Positions 1-8,381 of a DNA stretch of 64,000 bases are shown here, piece by piece. The position numbers were made by a program, and so were the translations under genes. The stretch covers positions 62,001-126,000 of the forward strand of contig CANMZP010000006.1 of NCBI GenBank assembly GCA_947502355.1, read 5' to 3'. Every line of letters starts with the position of its first letter. The stretch's first letter is position 1. The notes under the pieces are model-generated. The model was not told the origin of the DNA and did not search any database. It saw nothing but the letters and a program-made list of their open reading frames with translations. The stretch comes from an uncultured Thalassotalea sp. (GTDB taxonomy: Bacteria > Pseudomonadota > Gammaproteobacteria > Enterobacterales > Alteromonadaceae).

Positions 1-760
1 CACCGTAGTTTTCTTCTGGGTTAGAAGAGTCAGTATAGTTAAGGCCTAAGGTGAAACCCATATCACCCCAGTTATCGGTTTCCCATTGCTGTACGGTTGA
101 GACAACAAACTTTGCACCCCAAGGGCTTGTATCACCACCGTCAACATCCGAATAGTAATCATTGTAAATACCAGTAGCTTGTACCGTTGTTTGATTTTCT
201 CCGTAATCTACGGCGCGAAGTGAGTTAACATCGATAGTACCGGATGTACCACCTTCTACTAAGTCGGCTTGTTGTGATTTATAAATAACGACTTTATCAA
301 CAAGCTCTGACGGGAATTTTTTAAAGTTAACCGCACGACCAGGACCCGCATTGGTGATGGTTCGGCCATTAAATGTTGCGTAGCCCCAGTATGAACCTAG
401 ACCACGAATTGAGATTTCGTTTTGGCTACCTTTCAAACGGTGAGAGGAAGCACCAGAGATGTTTTCAATAACATCGGATAATGACAAACCTGGTAATTCA
501 CCAAAATCTGCGGCTGCGACCGCATCAACAATGGCGGTATTGTTTTTCTTCTCATTTAATGAGCGAGTCATGGTGCCACGCATGCCTCTCACTTCAATGA
601 CTTCAATTTCTGGTTGAGCTTCTTCAGCCGGTTGAGCTTCTTCTGCTAGCGCAGGAAACGCAAGCATGGAAACCAGCGTTGATGTACACAGAAGTTGTCT
701 ACTGAAGCCGCGCTGCTCACGCAAGACACGACTGATTGTGTTTAACTTTTCAATAGTCAT
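1..760 (-). CDS. TonB-dependent receptor, N-terminal part (cut by window edge)
   Basis: The reading frame runs from an ATG at 758-760, preceded by an AGGAA ribosome-binding site, to the window edge (253 codons, no stop). It has a long N-terminal signal region ending near LAFPALA|EEAQ, a duplicated EEAQPAEEAQP stretch, then the plug-domain pattern of TonB-dependent receptors: IEVIEVRGMRGTM, DVIENISGASSHRLKG, ISIRGLGS and a VEGGTSGTIDV segment. Such receptors import large nutrients across the outer membrane using TonB energy. It is divergent from the alginate lyase gene and a candidate operator lies 91 bp upstream, so alginate oligosaccharide uptake is inferred. The barrel lies outside the window, so substrate and completeness cannot be judged. 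Confidence 0.88.
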   Translation of the reverse strand, partial: MTIEKLNTISRVLREQRGFSRQLLCTSTLVSMLAFPALAEEAQPAEEAQPEIEVIEVRGMRGTMTRSLNEKKNNTAIVDAVAAADFGELPGLSLSDVIENISGASSHRLKGSQNEISIRGLGSYWGYATFNGRTITNAGPGRAVNFKKFPSELVDKVVIYKSQQADLVEGGTSGTIDVNSLRAVDYGENQTTVQATGIYNDYYSDVDGGDTSPWGAKFVVSTVQQWETDNWGDMGFTLGLNYTDSSNPEENYG

Positions 761-1182
761 TTTTGTTTCCTGAGTAAATTGTAATCCAATTGTTCGTAAT
801 TTTTATTTTCTGTATTCATTCAAGCAATATATGTAACTTCTGTCAACTATTTTGGTAAAACAAATTTGATGATAAATTAATTTTTGCCATTACCAATTGA
901 AAAAAATGGATTTGACCATTGACGATTATTGGTTATTGGGTTAGGTTTTAAAGTACATAATGAAAACCTTAGCTTAAAAGATGGTTTACAAATGTTATGA
1001 GAAATAAAGGATAGTTGTTATTGTTTTGGTCATACCTAAGAGAAGTGGCTTAAAGGCAATGGACCAATGTTACTTGTTTTAACATAGTGAATTTATGTTT
1101 TGAAATAAGGTGTAAATGGATTAGGTAAAACTAATTGTAAATATGAAGTTGTCCTTATATTCAATGGGTTACAAGAGTTTAT
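761..1182. promoter_or_regulatory. Divergent intergenic region with degenerate operator-like sites
   Basis: This 422-bp AT-rich gap separates the divergent receptor and lyase genes. It contains no convincing ORF. Three segments resemble the palindrome ATTGGT-N3-ACCAAT found twice before the second receptor: 851-865 matches 10 of 12 arm bases, 883-897 matches 9 of 12 (one perfect half), and 1121-1135 matches 9 of 12. The third lies 48 bp before the lyase start. No clear sigma-70 promoter was assigned. Confidence 0.45.
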
Positions 1183-2580
1183 ATGAGAATTAATAACGTT
1201 TTATCATTAACTGTTTTGCACTTAGCCTTGTTAAGTGCAGCTGGTTGTGGGAGCAGTGGTGGTTCAAATAACGAACCAGCTCCGCCTACCGATCCTATTG
1301 TTACACCAACGCCCATTGAAGATATTGACTGTTCGGTTAGTTACCCACTAGCCATTACCGATATTTATGAACAAACCAATAAGACCAGTTTGCCAGCATT
1401 GCATGATCTTATTAAGACGAATGATTCAAGCTGGCAGGCAACGAATGCTGATTCCGTGGTTGTTGTCGAGTTAGAAGAACCCGGGCAATTAAAAGAATTG
1501 GTAATAACCTGGCGTGATATGAATGTTAGCCATCTATTCGAGGTTTATGCATCGAAAGATGCCGAACATTGGGACTTACTTGATGGCCCAGGACAATCGC
1601 AAAAACAACAGCTTATACCCGATTTAGTGCAATTTGATGGCAATGGTTCGAACGCACCAACAGCGCGTTATATCAAGTTAGAGTTAGCCGGTAATGAACT
1701 GTCTATGCCAAGCGAACTGGTTGAAATTGAAGCGTTTGGTTGTGCAAAAGAAGTTGCACATAATATTGAGCTAATTGATTGGTACTTAAGTGTGCCAACG
1801 GATGAAGATGGAAATGGTCGCTCAGATAGCATCAGCGAAACGGCGTTAGCTGATGGCTACTTCGATCCAAGGTTTTTTAGTCTGTCCGAATCGGGTGGTT
1901 TAATATTTAGCACATCGGTGTCTGGCTATAAAACGTCAACCAATACCAAATACGTGCGTTCTGAATTAAGAGAAATGTTGCGTCGGGGCAATACCAGCTA
2001 TAAAACCCAGGGCGTGAACCAAAATAATTGGGTGTTTTCTAGTGCACCGCAGAGTGATTTAGATAATGCCGGCGGTATCGACGGTTTGCTAGAAGCAGAA
2101 TTAGAAGTCAACCATGTCACCACAACCGGTGAGGCTTACCAAGTTGGCCGATTAGTTATTGGCCAAATTCACGCCAATGATGATGAGCCAATCAGGCTCT
2201 ATTATCGCAAGCTACCTGACAATACCAATGGCTCTGTCTATTTTGCGCATGAAATTCAAGGTGGAGATGACATTAATTTTGAAATGATTGGCAGTCGAGA
2301 CAATGACGCCGACAACCCAGAGAATGGCATCCCCCTTAATGAACCTTTTAGCTACTCGATAAACGTTGAGGGTAATGTATTGAGTGTCATTATTACCAAA
2401 AATGATGGCACTAAATTTGAAAAGCAGGTCGATATGTCAGCAAGCGGTTACGATGTTGGCGGTCAGTACATGTATTTTAAAGCGGGCGTGTATCACCTAA
2501 ATAACTCAGGTGATCAACACGACTATGTTAAAGCCACATTTTACAAAATTGAAAACAGCCATAATGGCTATTTAGAGTAA
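1183..2580 (+). CDS. PL7-family alginate lyase lipoprotein with F5/8C-type module
   Basis: Predicted outer-membrane or periplasmic lipoprotein of 465 aa that cleaves alginate by beta-elimination. Residues 1-22 form a lipoprotein signal with lipobox LSAAGC (Cys22), followed by a Gly/Ser/Pro-rich linker. Residues about 50-187 resemble a discoidin/F5-8C (CBM32-like) carbohydrate-binding fold. Residues about 193-460 are a PL7 catalytic domain with the three family signatures: RSELRE (259-264), QIH (328-330) and YFKAGVYHLN (431-440). The presumed catalytic residues R259, Q328, H330 and Y437 are all present, so the enzyme looks intact. The next gene on the same strand is a glycan-binding-like lipoprotein. 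M/G block preference cannot be told from sequence; QIH rather than QVH is often linked to polyM or broader activity, which is only suggestive. Confidence 0.9.
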   Translation: MRINNVLSLTVLHLALLSAAGCGSSGGSNNEPAPPTDPIVTPTPIEDIDCSVSYPLAITDIYEQTNKTSLPALHDLIKTNDSSWQATNADSVVVVELEEPGQLKELVITWRDMNVSHLFEVYASKDAEHWDLLDGPGQSQKQQLIPDLVQFDGNGSNAPTARYIKLELAGNELSMPSELVEIEAFGCAKEVAHNIELIDWYLSVPTDEDGNGRSDSISETALADGYFDPRFFSLSESGGLIFSTSVSGYKTSTNTKYVRSELREMLRRGNTSYKTQGVNQNNWVFSSAPQSDLDNAGGIDGLLEAELEVNHVTTTGEAYQVGRLVIGQIHANDDEPIRLYYRKLPDNTNGSVYFAHEIQGGDDINFEMIGSRDNDADNPENGIPLNEPFSYSINVEGNVLSVIITKNDGTKFEKQVDMSASGYDVGGQYMYFKAGVYHLNNSGDQHDYVKATFYKIENSHNGYLE

Positions 2581-2737
2581 TAAATTAAAGATAAGGTGCA
2601 ATAAATAGCGCACATCTTTACGTATAACCTGACTAACTCTGAATCACAGTAGTATTGAAGAGTTAGTTATAAATTTTACTATGAAAAATAAAACCAGTGT
2701 CTTTAAATTGGTTTACCAAAACGATGGGATTATAACG

Positions 2738-4687
2738 ATGAAGAACTTAACTATGAAGAAAACGATTGCGATGTCGGTACTTGCTATGGCGGTTGCTGGG
2801 TGTAGCGATGATGAATTGCCGGATAAGAACGGTAACTCTTTTGGTCAGCTAACGCTTGCCGGTGAAGCCATTGTTGGCGAAACGCTATCTGCATCGATAG
2901 TTGATGCGAACGGTATTGATGAGTCTGCTATAACTTACAGCTGGTTAGCAAACGGAACCGCGATCGCAGATGCATCATCAAGTTCTTTAATGCTTACAGA
3001 GGCACTTGCTGGCTCAAGCATTTCAGTCTCAGTTCAATATGTCGATAATGACGATTATGAGGAACGCATTACCTCACAAAGTACCGATGCGGTGTTTGAC
3101 CCATTCGCTAATATCGAAGGCTCTTTAGTTGTTACGGGTGAAGCTAAAACTGGTGAGATGTTAACGGCCGTGCTCGCTGATGATAACGGTTTAGAAAATG
3201 CGAGCGTTGTTTATAAGTGGATGGCTAACGATGATGCCGGCGCTGTTGAAATTGGCAATGGTGGCACCGAACTTCTACTTACTGATAATGAAGTAGGTAA
3301 AACCATCACCGTTGAAGCAACGTATACCGATGATATGGATCATGACGAAATGTTGACCTCTGCGCCAACTTCAGCCGTTTTAGGTTCGTCAGTTGTTATT
3401 CCAAAAACGCAAGCCGCTGTCATTATGGATACCAAAGGTGATGATGCTGGTGAGCTACGTTACAAAGGAAGTGATGAAGTTGCCGAAGGTAAGCTGAGCG
3501 TATCTGTTTTGAAAAACCCAAATGTCGCGGGTAAAGATGCATACATTGGTTTATACAACAGTTCTACCAGTACCTATAACGCAATAATTGATTTGAAAAT
3601 TCGTGATGATGGTAAGTTATATATTCGTCCAAACGCATCTGGCGAAGATGATATTGAAGTACCAAACATCATGGTGACGCCTGGCACTTGGTTTGATGTT
3701 GAAATGGCTTGGGAAACGACCGATGAAGTTGCTGGTGGTGAAGAACTTGCTGAAATTTCAGTTACCATTGACGGTCAGGATGCCGGTACCTACTCAACGA
3801 ACAGTCAAAATGCATTGGTTGGATCAGGTAACTTTGTACGCACCGTTATCTTTAAACTAGGTGATACGGGTACGCAAATGGACCCATCAGAAACGTATCA
3901 GGTAGATAACATTGTGTTCTCAAACCTTGATGGTTCAACGGTTTATCATGAAGATGATTTTGAAAGCTATGCGCTAGATACCGACTTAAATGGCATCTAC
4001 GATGGCAGTACGAGCGAAGCTATGGTTAAAGAAGTTGATGGTGTTGCGGTTAACGACCCAACAGATCCTCCGGTAGATCCAGGCCCTGTAAACTTAAATG
4101 TTGTTAAGCTAACTGACACCGATGATGGTGATACCGCTGAATTACGTTATAAATTAAGTGACTCATTAACGATGGGTAAAGTATCTGTTTCAATCAGAAA
4201 GGATACTGGCGAACCATCTAAAGATTCTTATGTGTCTTTATACAACAGTTCAACGAGTTCTTCTAACTCATACATCGATTTAAGATTGCATCAAGATGGT
4301 ACATTTGAAATTCGTGATAATGTTGCTGTCATTGCTCAAACTTTCGTATTGGGTGAGTGGGTTGATGTAGATATTTCCTTTAACGGTGAAGATATCAAGT
4401 TAATGATAGATGGTGTCGATTTAGGTTCGTTTAAATCACAAGCTGCTAATGGTGAGTTTTTCCTTCAAACAGTCGCGCTACGTATGGGTGATAATGGTTC
4501 GGTTAATACCGGTACCACTTACGTTGACAACCTAGCGATTTACTCTGATGAAGCGGGTACGGTAGAAGTATTTGCTGATGACTTTGAAGGGTACGTTGTA
4601 GGTGAAGTGCTTGGTGACGGTACAGGTGATGACTACAACAGCAGTTCAAGTGAAGCGGTTGTTGCTGACAGACCTGCTGATAATTAA
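2738..4687 (+). CDS. Multi-domain lipoprotein, putative alginate-binding surface protein
   Basis: I chose the ATG at 2738 rather than 2681 because the upstream 19 codons would bury the signal peptide and the 2681 start has no ribosome-binding site; an ATG at 2753 is equally possible. The signal ends in lipobox AMAVAGC. After it come two Ig-like repeats (each with a GEA..GE.L.A...D.NG pattern and a later W residue), then two copies of a roughly 190-residue jelly-roll-like module. Each copy begins GD.AELRYK and carries ..GK.SVS, LYNSSTS and a terminal DDFE.Y segment. No lyase or hydrolase motif is visible. With a PL7 lyase upstream and a TonB-dependent receptor downstream, a surface glycan-binding role is inferred. 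The function is not established by sequence. Confidence 0.7.
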   Translation: MKNLTMKKTIAMSVLAMAVAGCSDDELPDKNGNSFGQLTLAGEAIVGETLSASIVDANGIDESAITYSWLANGTAIADASSSSLMLTEALAGSSISVSVQYVDNDDYEERITSQSTDAVFDPFANIEGSLVVTGEAKTGEMLTAVLADDNGLENASVVYKWMANDDAGAVEIGNGGTELLLTDNEVGKTITVEATYTDDMDHDEMLTSAPTSAVLGSSVVIPKTQAAVIMDTKGDDAGELRYKGSDEVAEGKLSVSVLKNPNVAGKDAYIGLYNSSTSTYNAIIDLKIRDDGKLYIRPNASGEDDIEVPNIMVTPGTWFDVEMAWETTDEVAGGEELAEISVTIDGQDAGTYSTNSQNALVGSGNFVRTVIFKLGDTGTQMDPSETYQVDNIVFSNLDGSTVYHEDDFESYALDTDLNGIYDGSTSEAMVKEVDGVAVNDPTDPPVDPGPVNLNVVKLTDTDDGDTAELRYKLSDSLTMGKVSVSIRKDTGEPSKDSYVSLYNSSTSSSNSYIDLRLHQDGTFEIRDNVAVIAQTFVLGEWVDVDISFNGEDIKLMIDGVDLGSFKSQAANGEFFLQTVALRMGDNGSVNTGTTYVDNLAIYSDEAGTVEVFADDFEGYVVGEVLGDGTGDDYNSSSSEAVVADRPADN

Positions 4688-4737
4688 TCACTACTGGTTA
4701 AAAATAGGCTTATTTTCTTTTTAAATAAGCCATCATC

Positions 4738-4778
4738 AAAGAGTCAATTACTTTAGGTAATTGGCTCTTTTGTTTTTT
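4738..4778 (+). terminator. Intrinsic terminator after the binding lipoprotein
   Basis: A 14-bp stem with one G-T wobble (4738-4751 with 4757-4770), a 5-nt loop, then a T-rich tail. A second AT-rich hairpin (4707-4715 with 4723-4731) lies just before it. Together they separate this gene from the downstream receptor, which therefore needs its own promoter. Confidence 0.8.
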
Positions 4779-5071
4779 AGTCCCCTGTTTTTCTCTCGAT
4801 TGCTTACCAAGCGGTTAACCTTGTTGGATTTTGGTTTGTACTTTTTTCATTTTTTCGCAATCTCTAGCTAAGTGTCTCTCATCGGACCAAAAATATTTTT
4901 ATTGGCCTCCCAACCTCTTTGACAAAAAGATATTAAAACCACACTTTCCGGTAGGATATTTGGTGTTAGCTTAAGTTGCTGTTTTTTATGTTCTTTTATT
5001 GTTGTTTTTGATTTATTGGTTTACCGGATTGGTGATTGTATCGAGATTGGTCTTTTGAATTTCGTGAAATC

Positions 5072-5086
5072 ATTGGTAATACCAAT
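5072..5086. promoter_or_regulatory. Palindromic operator, GntR/FadR type
   Basis: ATTGGTAATACCAAT is a perfect 6-bp inverted repeat with a 3-bp centre. It equals the PdhR-type consensus ATTGGT-N3-ACCAAT of the FadR branch of GntR regulators. The regulator is not in the window. Confidence 0.65.
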
Positions 5087-5192
5087 GTAAAATAAATGTA
5101 AGTTAAACTTGTAATACATGGGAAAGTGGATTATAAATTACACAGTACTATTACATTTTATTAACAGCTGTCGCGTATTACATTACAAATAA

Positions 5193-5207
5193 ATTGGTAT
5201 TACCAAT
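5193..5207. promoter_or_regulatory. Second palindromic operator, GntR/FadR type
   Basis: ATTGGTATTACCAAT has the same arms as the site at 5072-5086, 121 bp away centre to centre, and lies 70 bp before the receptor start. Two identical sites this close suggest cooperative or looping repression. Confidence 0.65.
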
Positions 5208-5277
5208 ACTCAAATAAGTAATTGAGACAGCTATTTTTTGGTAACTAAGTCACGCACAGCAATGTGTAGGGGGAAGA

Positions 5278-8196
5278 ATGAAACTCAACAAAATCAGCTC
5301 AATATTTAACGGCAAGAAATTTATGAACACCAATGTCGCCATTTTTGGTACGGCATTAACAGCGATGTTCATGATGCCAGTACATGCAGAAGAAGCACAA
5401 GCCGCTGCAGATACAGAAGAAATGGAAATCATTGAAGTAACGGGTATGGCCGGCAGTATGAAAGCCGCTACGCGTTTAAAACGCACCGATGGTCGAATTG
5501 TCGATGCCATCGTTGCTGAAGACATTGGTAAACTACCTGATAACAACATTGCCGAAGCATTGCAGCGTATTACTGGTGTATCAATTACAACTGACTTCGG
5601 TGTTGGTGATGGTGTATCCATTCGTGGTCTACCGCAAAACCGAGTTGAATTAAATGGTCGTTCTACCATTGGTGATTCTCGCGATGGTATTAGCTTACAA
5701 GATTTCCCGTCAAGCTTTCTTAAAACGGTTGAGGTAGTTAAATCGCCGACAGCCGATATGATTGAAGGTGCGCTTGGTGGTACAGTAAGTATGCGTACTG
5801 TTCGTCCTCTTGAGCTGGATGGTTTTACCAGTGCGGTATCAATAGATGGTGAGTATTCGGATAAAACCGAAAACTGGGCACCGGTTATTAATACCACAAT
5901 GGGTCAAAATTGGGATTTAGGGGATAACGGTTCATTTGGTGCTATTGCCATGATTGCCTATCAGGATCGTGAAATTCGCCAAGATCAGTTTATGAGTCGT
6001 GTGCTACCACAAGACATTGATGTAAACGGTATGACAGCGAATACCAATAGTGGTAACTTTATTGTTCGTGACCAACATACGGTTGAGCAATACGTAGAAG
6101 ACCGTGAACGTACGGCAATGAGTTTACAATTACAATGGGCTCCTGCATCTGGCGACGGCATGGTTTATTTAGACCTGAGCGCGACTAAACGTGAAGGTGA
6201 GCAGCATGGTAACTCAATTCTTGGTGTGGTTGGTTCATTAGAAACTAATGCCAATACAACACAAGATAGCAATGGCCAATTAGATAACTACACCTTAGTT
6301 AATGATTTTGCTATCCCAAAAACATACAGTGATTTTCGTGAAACCGACTCTGAGTCACACGCCTTAGGTGGTGAGTACTACCTAACCGATAAAATCAAAC
6401 TCTCTGGTGAAATTTCTTATGCGTCGTCAGACAGTGATCGTCCAGATTCAGAATTTACCTTACGCCCAATTGAAAAAGCGCCATGGTTAGTCGATGAGTC
6501 TCTAGTAACGCACGTGTACGATGGTCAATTCAGCCAAGATGGTGATGAACTTCCGAGTATTATTCACTCTGACCCAAATGCTTACATTGCGGCAGAAAAC
6601 TTAGCCTTACGTACGTTTAAAAGTGAGTTAAAAAATACCGATAACGAAGAAACTGCGGTTCGCTTTGATGTTGAATTTGATGAGCCATTAGATATTGATT
6701 GGCTTTCAAAAGTAAAAACTGGTGTACGTGCAACCAAACGTGACTACGAGTACGAAGAGTACAAAGAAGAAATCAAAGATATCTACAAAAATGCATCTTT
6801 TGCAGATGGCTCAAGTGGTGCGTTGTGGATTGATGATTACAATGCGGCGTTTGCAGATAGCTTCACCACCTTAAGCCACAGCAATTCATTTGACCAATCG
6901 GGTAAAACTGGTCAAAACGATCTATTAAGATTTGCGAGCTTTAACGGTTTATCTAACCCTGGGCGTGCCTATGGTGAGTTACAGCAATTATTAGCGGGAA
7001 CGAACCTAGCAACAACGGGTAGCCTTCGTGATAACCAAGACTTCAATGAAGGTGCTTACCGTGATATTAGCGAAGACACCATTGCCGTTTACTTATCTGC
7101 TTATTTAGATTTTGGTGATTTAACTGCGATCGTTGGTGGTCGTTACATTGAAACCGATCTTGAGTCTGCTGTTATGCGTGATGGCGAAAAAGTAAATGGT
7201 GAAAATGATTATTCTGACTTTTTACCAAGCTTGAACGTTTCGTATGCATTAAACCAAGACACGATATTGCGCTTTGCCGCAGCAAAAGTAATGCGTCGTG
7301 CTGACTTTAGTGAATTAAGTCCGGCATTTGATGTAAACAATGATTTAACCAAAGCAACTCAGGGTTCGATAGATTTAGACCCATACCGTGCAACTCAGTA
7401 TGACTTATCACTAGAGCATTACTTTGGAACCGGTAACATGGTGTCTTTTGCCGTATTCTATAAAGACGTTGAATCATTCTTAACAAACTCTTCAACGTGT
7501 GTTGCCGACCCAACAACGTCGGGGCAAAACGTGACCGAGTGGTACAGTGTTTGTCAATTAGAAAGCGCAGGTAGCGATAACTCGCAAATGGTTTATGCTA
7601 GCACAAATACTTATTCAGATGCAGAAGGCTTCGCACTTGTTGATGGTTTACGCGCTAATGGTCTAACAGGTATTGATACCCAAAAAGATACCAATGGTGA
7701 AGAAGGTGAAGTAAAAGGTTTCGAAGTTGGTTACCAACAATTCTTTGATTTCTTACCAGGTGCCTGGTCTGGTTTAGGGGTTAACTTAAACTACACTTAC
7801 GCCGATAGTGAGCAGCCAAATGGTAATCCACTTTTAGATATTTCTGAGAATACTTATAACATTCAAGCATTCTGGGAATATGAAGGGTTTGCGCTTCGTG
7901 CAGCATACAACTACCGTGATGAGTACCTAGACACAGAGAATGAAAAACGTGTTATTGGTATTAACTCGGACGGTTCTATTGGTGATGAAGACTCAATTTA
8001 CGGTAACAACTACCGTGATGATCGTGGTCAATTAGACTTGTCGGCAAGTTGGGATATTAACGAAAGCGTTACCGTTATTGCTAATGGTACCAACGTGTTG
8101 GGTGAGCCTTCAGTGTTCTTATCTGAGTTAGGTAGCCCGTGGAAAATGACCGAAGCAGACAGCCGTTACTCTTTAGGTATTCGAGCTAAGTTCTAA
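5278..8196 (+). CDS. TonB-dependent receptor, probable alginate oligosaccharide importer
   Basis: Complete 972-aa receptor. An N-terminal signal ends near MPVHA|EEAQ. A plug domain follows with IIEVTGMAGSM, RIVDAIVAEDIGKLPDNN, ALQRITGVS, VSIRGL and a VKSPTADMIEGALGGTVSMRT segment. The rest is a beta-barrel ending ...YSLGIRAKF, a typical C-terminal aromatic residue for BAM recognition. The GRIVDAI/EDIGKLPD pattern is typical of the carbohydrate-related receptors of Alteromonadales. It is preceded by strong operator palindromes and lies next to a PL7 lyase, so uptake of alginate fragments is inferred. Expression is probably induced by alginate products through the GntR-type sites. A strong GGGGGAAG ribosome-binding site supports this start. 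Confidence 0.88.
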   Translation: MKLNKISSIFNGKKFMNTNVAIFGTALTAMFMMPVHAEEAQAAADTEEMEIIEVTGMAGSMKAATRLKRTDGRIVDAIVAEDIGKLPDNNIAEALQRITGVSITTDFGVGDGVSIRGLPQNRVELNGRSTIGDSRDGISLQDFPSSFLKTVEVVKSPTADMIEGALGGTVSMRTVRPLELDGFTSAVSIDGEYSDKTENWAPVINTTMGQNWDLGDNGSFGAIAMIAYQDREIRQDQFMSRVLPQDIDVNGMTANTNSGNFIVRDQHTVEQYVEDRERTAMSLQLQWAPASGDGMVYLDLSATKREGEQHGNSILGVVGSLETNANTTQDSNGQLDNYTLVNDFAIPKTYSDFRETDSESHALGGEYYLTDKIKLSGEISYASSDSDRPDSEFTLRPIEKAPWLVDESLVTHVYDGQFSQDGDELPSIIHSDPNAYIAAENLALRTFKSELKNTDNEETAVRFDVEFDEPLDIDWLSKVKTGVRATKRDYEYEEYKEEIKDIYKNASFADGSSGALWIDDYNAAFADSFTTLSHSNSFDQSGKTGQNDLLRFASFNGLSNPGRAYGELQQLLAGTNLATTGSLRDNQDFNEGAYRDISEDTIAVYLSAYLDFGDLTAIVGGRYIETDLESAVMRDGEKVNGENDYSDFLPSLNVSYALNQDTILRFAAAKVMRRADFSELSPAFDVNNDLTKATQGSIDLDPYRATQYDLSLEHYFGTGNMVSFAVFYKDVESFLTNSSTCVADPTTSGQNVTEWYSVCQLESAGSDNSQMVYASTNTYSDAEGFALVDGLRANGLTGIDTQKDTNGEEGEVKGFEVGYQQFFDFLPGAWSGLGVNLNYTYADSEQPNGNPLLDISENTYNIQAFWEYEGFALRAAYNYRDEYLDTENEKRVIGINSDGSIGDEDSIYGNNYRDDRGQLDLSASWDINESVTVIANGTNVLGEPSVFLSELGSPWKMTEADSRYSLGIRAKF

Positions 8197-8226
8197 TAAC
8201 GCTAAAGACTTAAATGCAAAAAATAA

Positions 8227-8273
8227 AAATGCTCAAGGCCAATTTGTATAAATGGTCCCTTGAGCATTTTTTT
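8227..8273. terminator. Bidirectional intrinsic terminator
   Basis: The sequence AAATGCTCAAGG pairs with CCTTGAGCATTT across a loop of about 18 nt, with T runs on both sides. It sits between the convergent receptor gene and the efflux outer-membrane gene, so it can serve both. Confidence 0.82.
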
Positions 8274-8332
8274 ATGCACTCATAAACGTTAAGAGCTTAA
8301 CTTGTATAATGTCGCTTTGTCGCCGGCAAGTT

Positions 8333-8381
8333 TTGGCGCCCGTTACATTGGTGCTCTCTACGTTGGCGCCCGTTACATTGG
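8333..8381. repeat. Two 19-bp direct repeats at an efflux gene 3' end
   Basis: TTGGCGCCCGTTACATTGG occurs at 8333-8351 and again at 8363-8381, and a further GGCGCC follows. On the minus strand the second copy contains the stop codon of the outer-membrane factor gene, so the gene end was duplicated into its 3' flank. It looks like a local slippage duplication. Confidence 0.75.

Larger units (their letters stand above)
4779..5277 (+). promoter_or_regulatory. Long leader region of the TonB-dependent receptor
   Basis: About 500 bp without a gene. It carries two perfect ATTGGT-N3-ACCAAT palindromes (listed separately) and three extra ATTGGT half-sites in the same orientation at 5015-5020, 5028-5033 and 5046-5051. 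The ribosome-binding site GGGGGAAG ends just before the ATG at 5278. The clustering of half-sites suggests an extended operator. Confidence 0.55.

Noticed and set aside
4885-4910. AT-rich inverted repeat ACCAAAAATATTTTTATTGG as operator
   Set aside because: Arms do not match the 15-bp operator spacing and the centre is low-complexity A/T; probably chance.
5250-5897. 215-codon minus-strand frame
   Set aside because: Antisense to the plug domain of the receptor, no homology, low-complexity Ser/Pro composition typical of a shadow frame.
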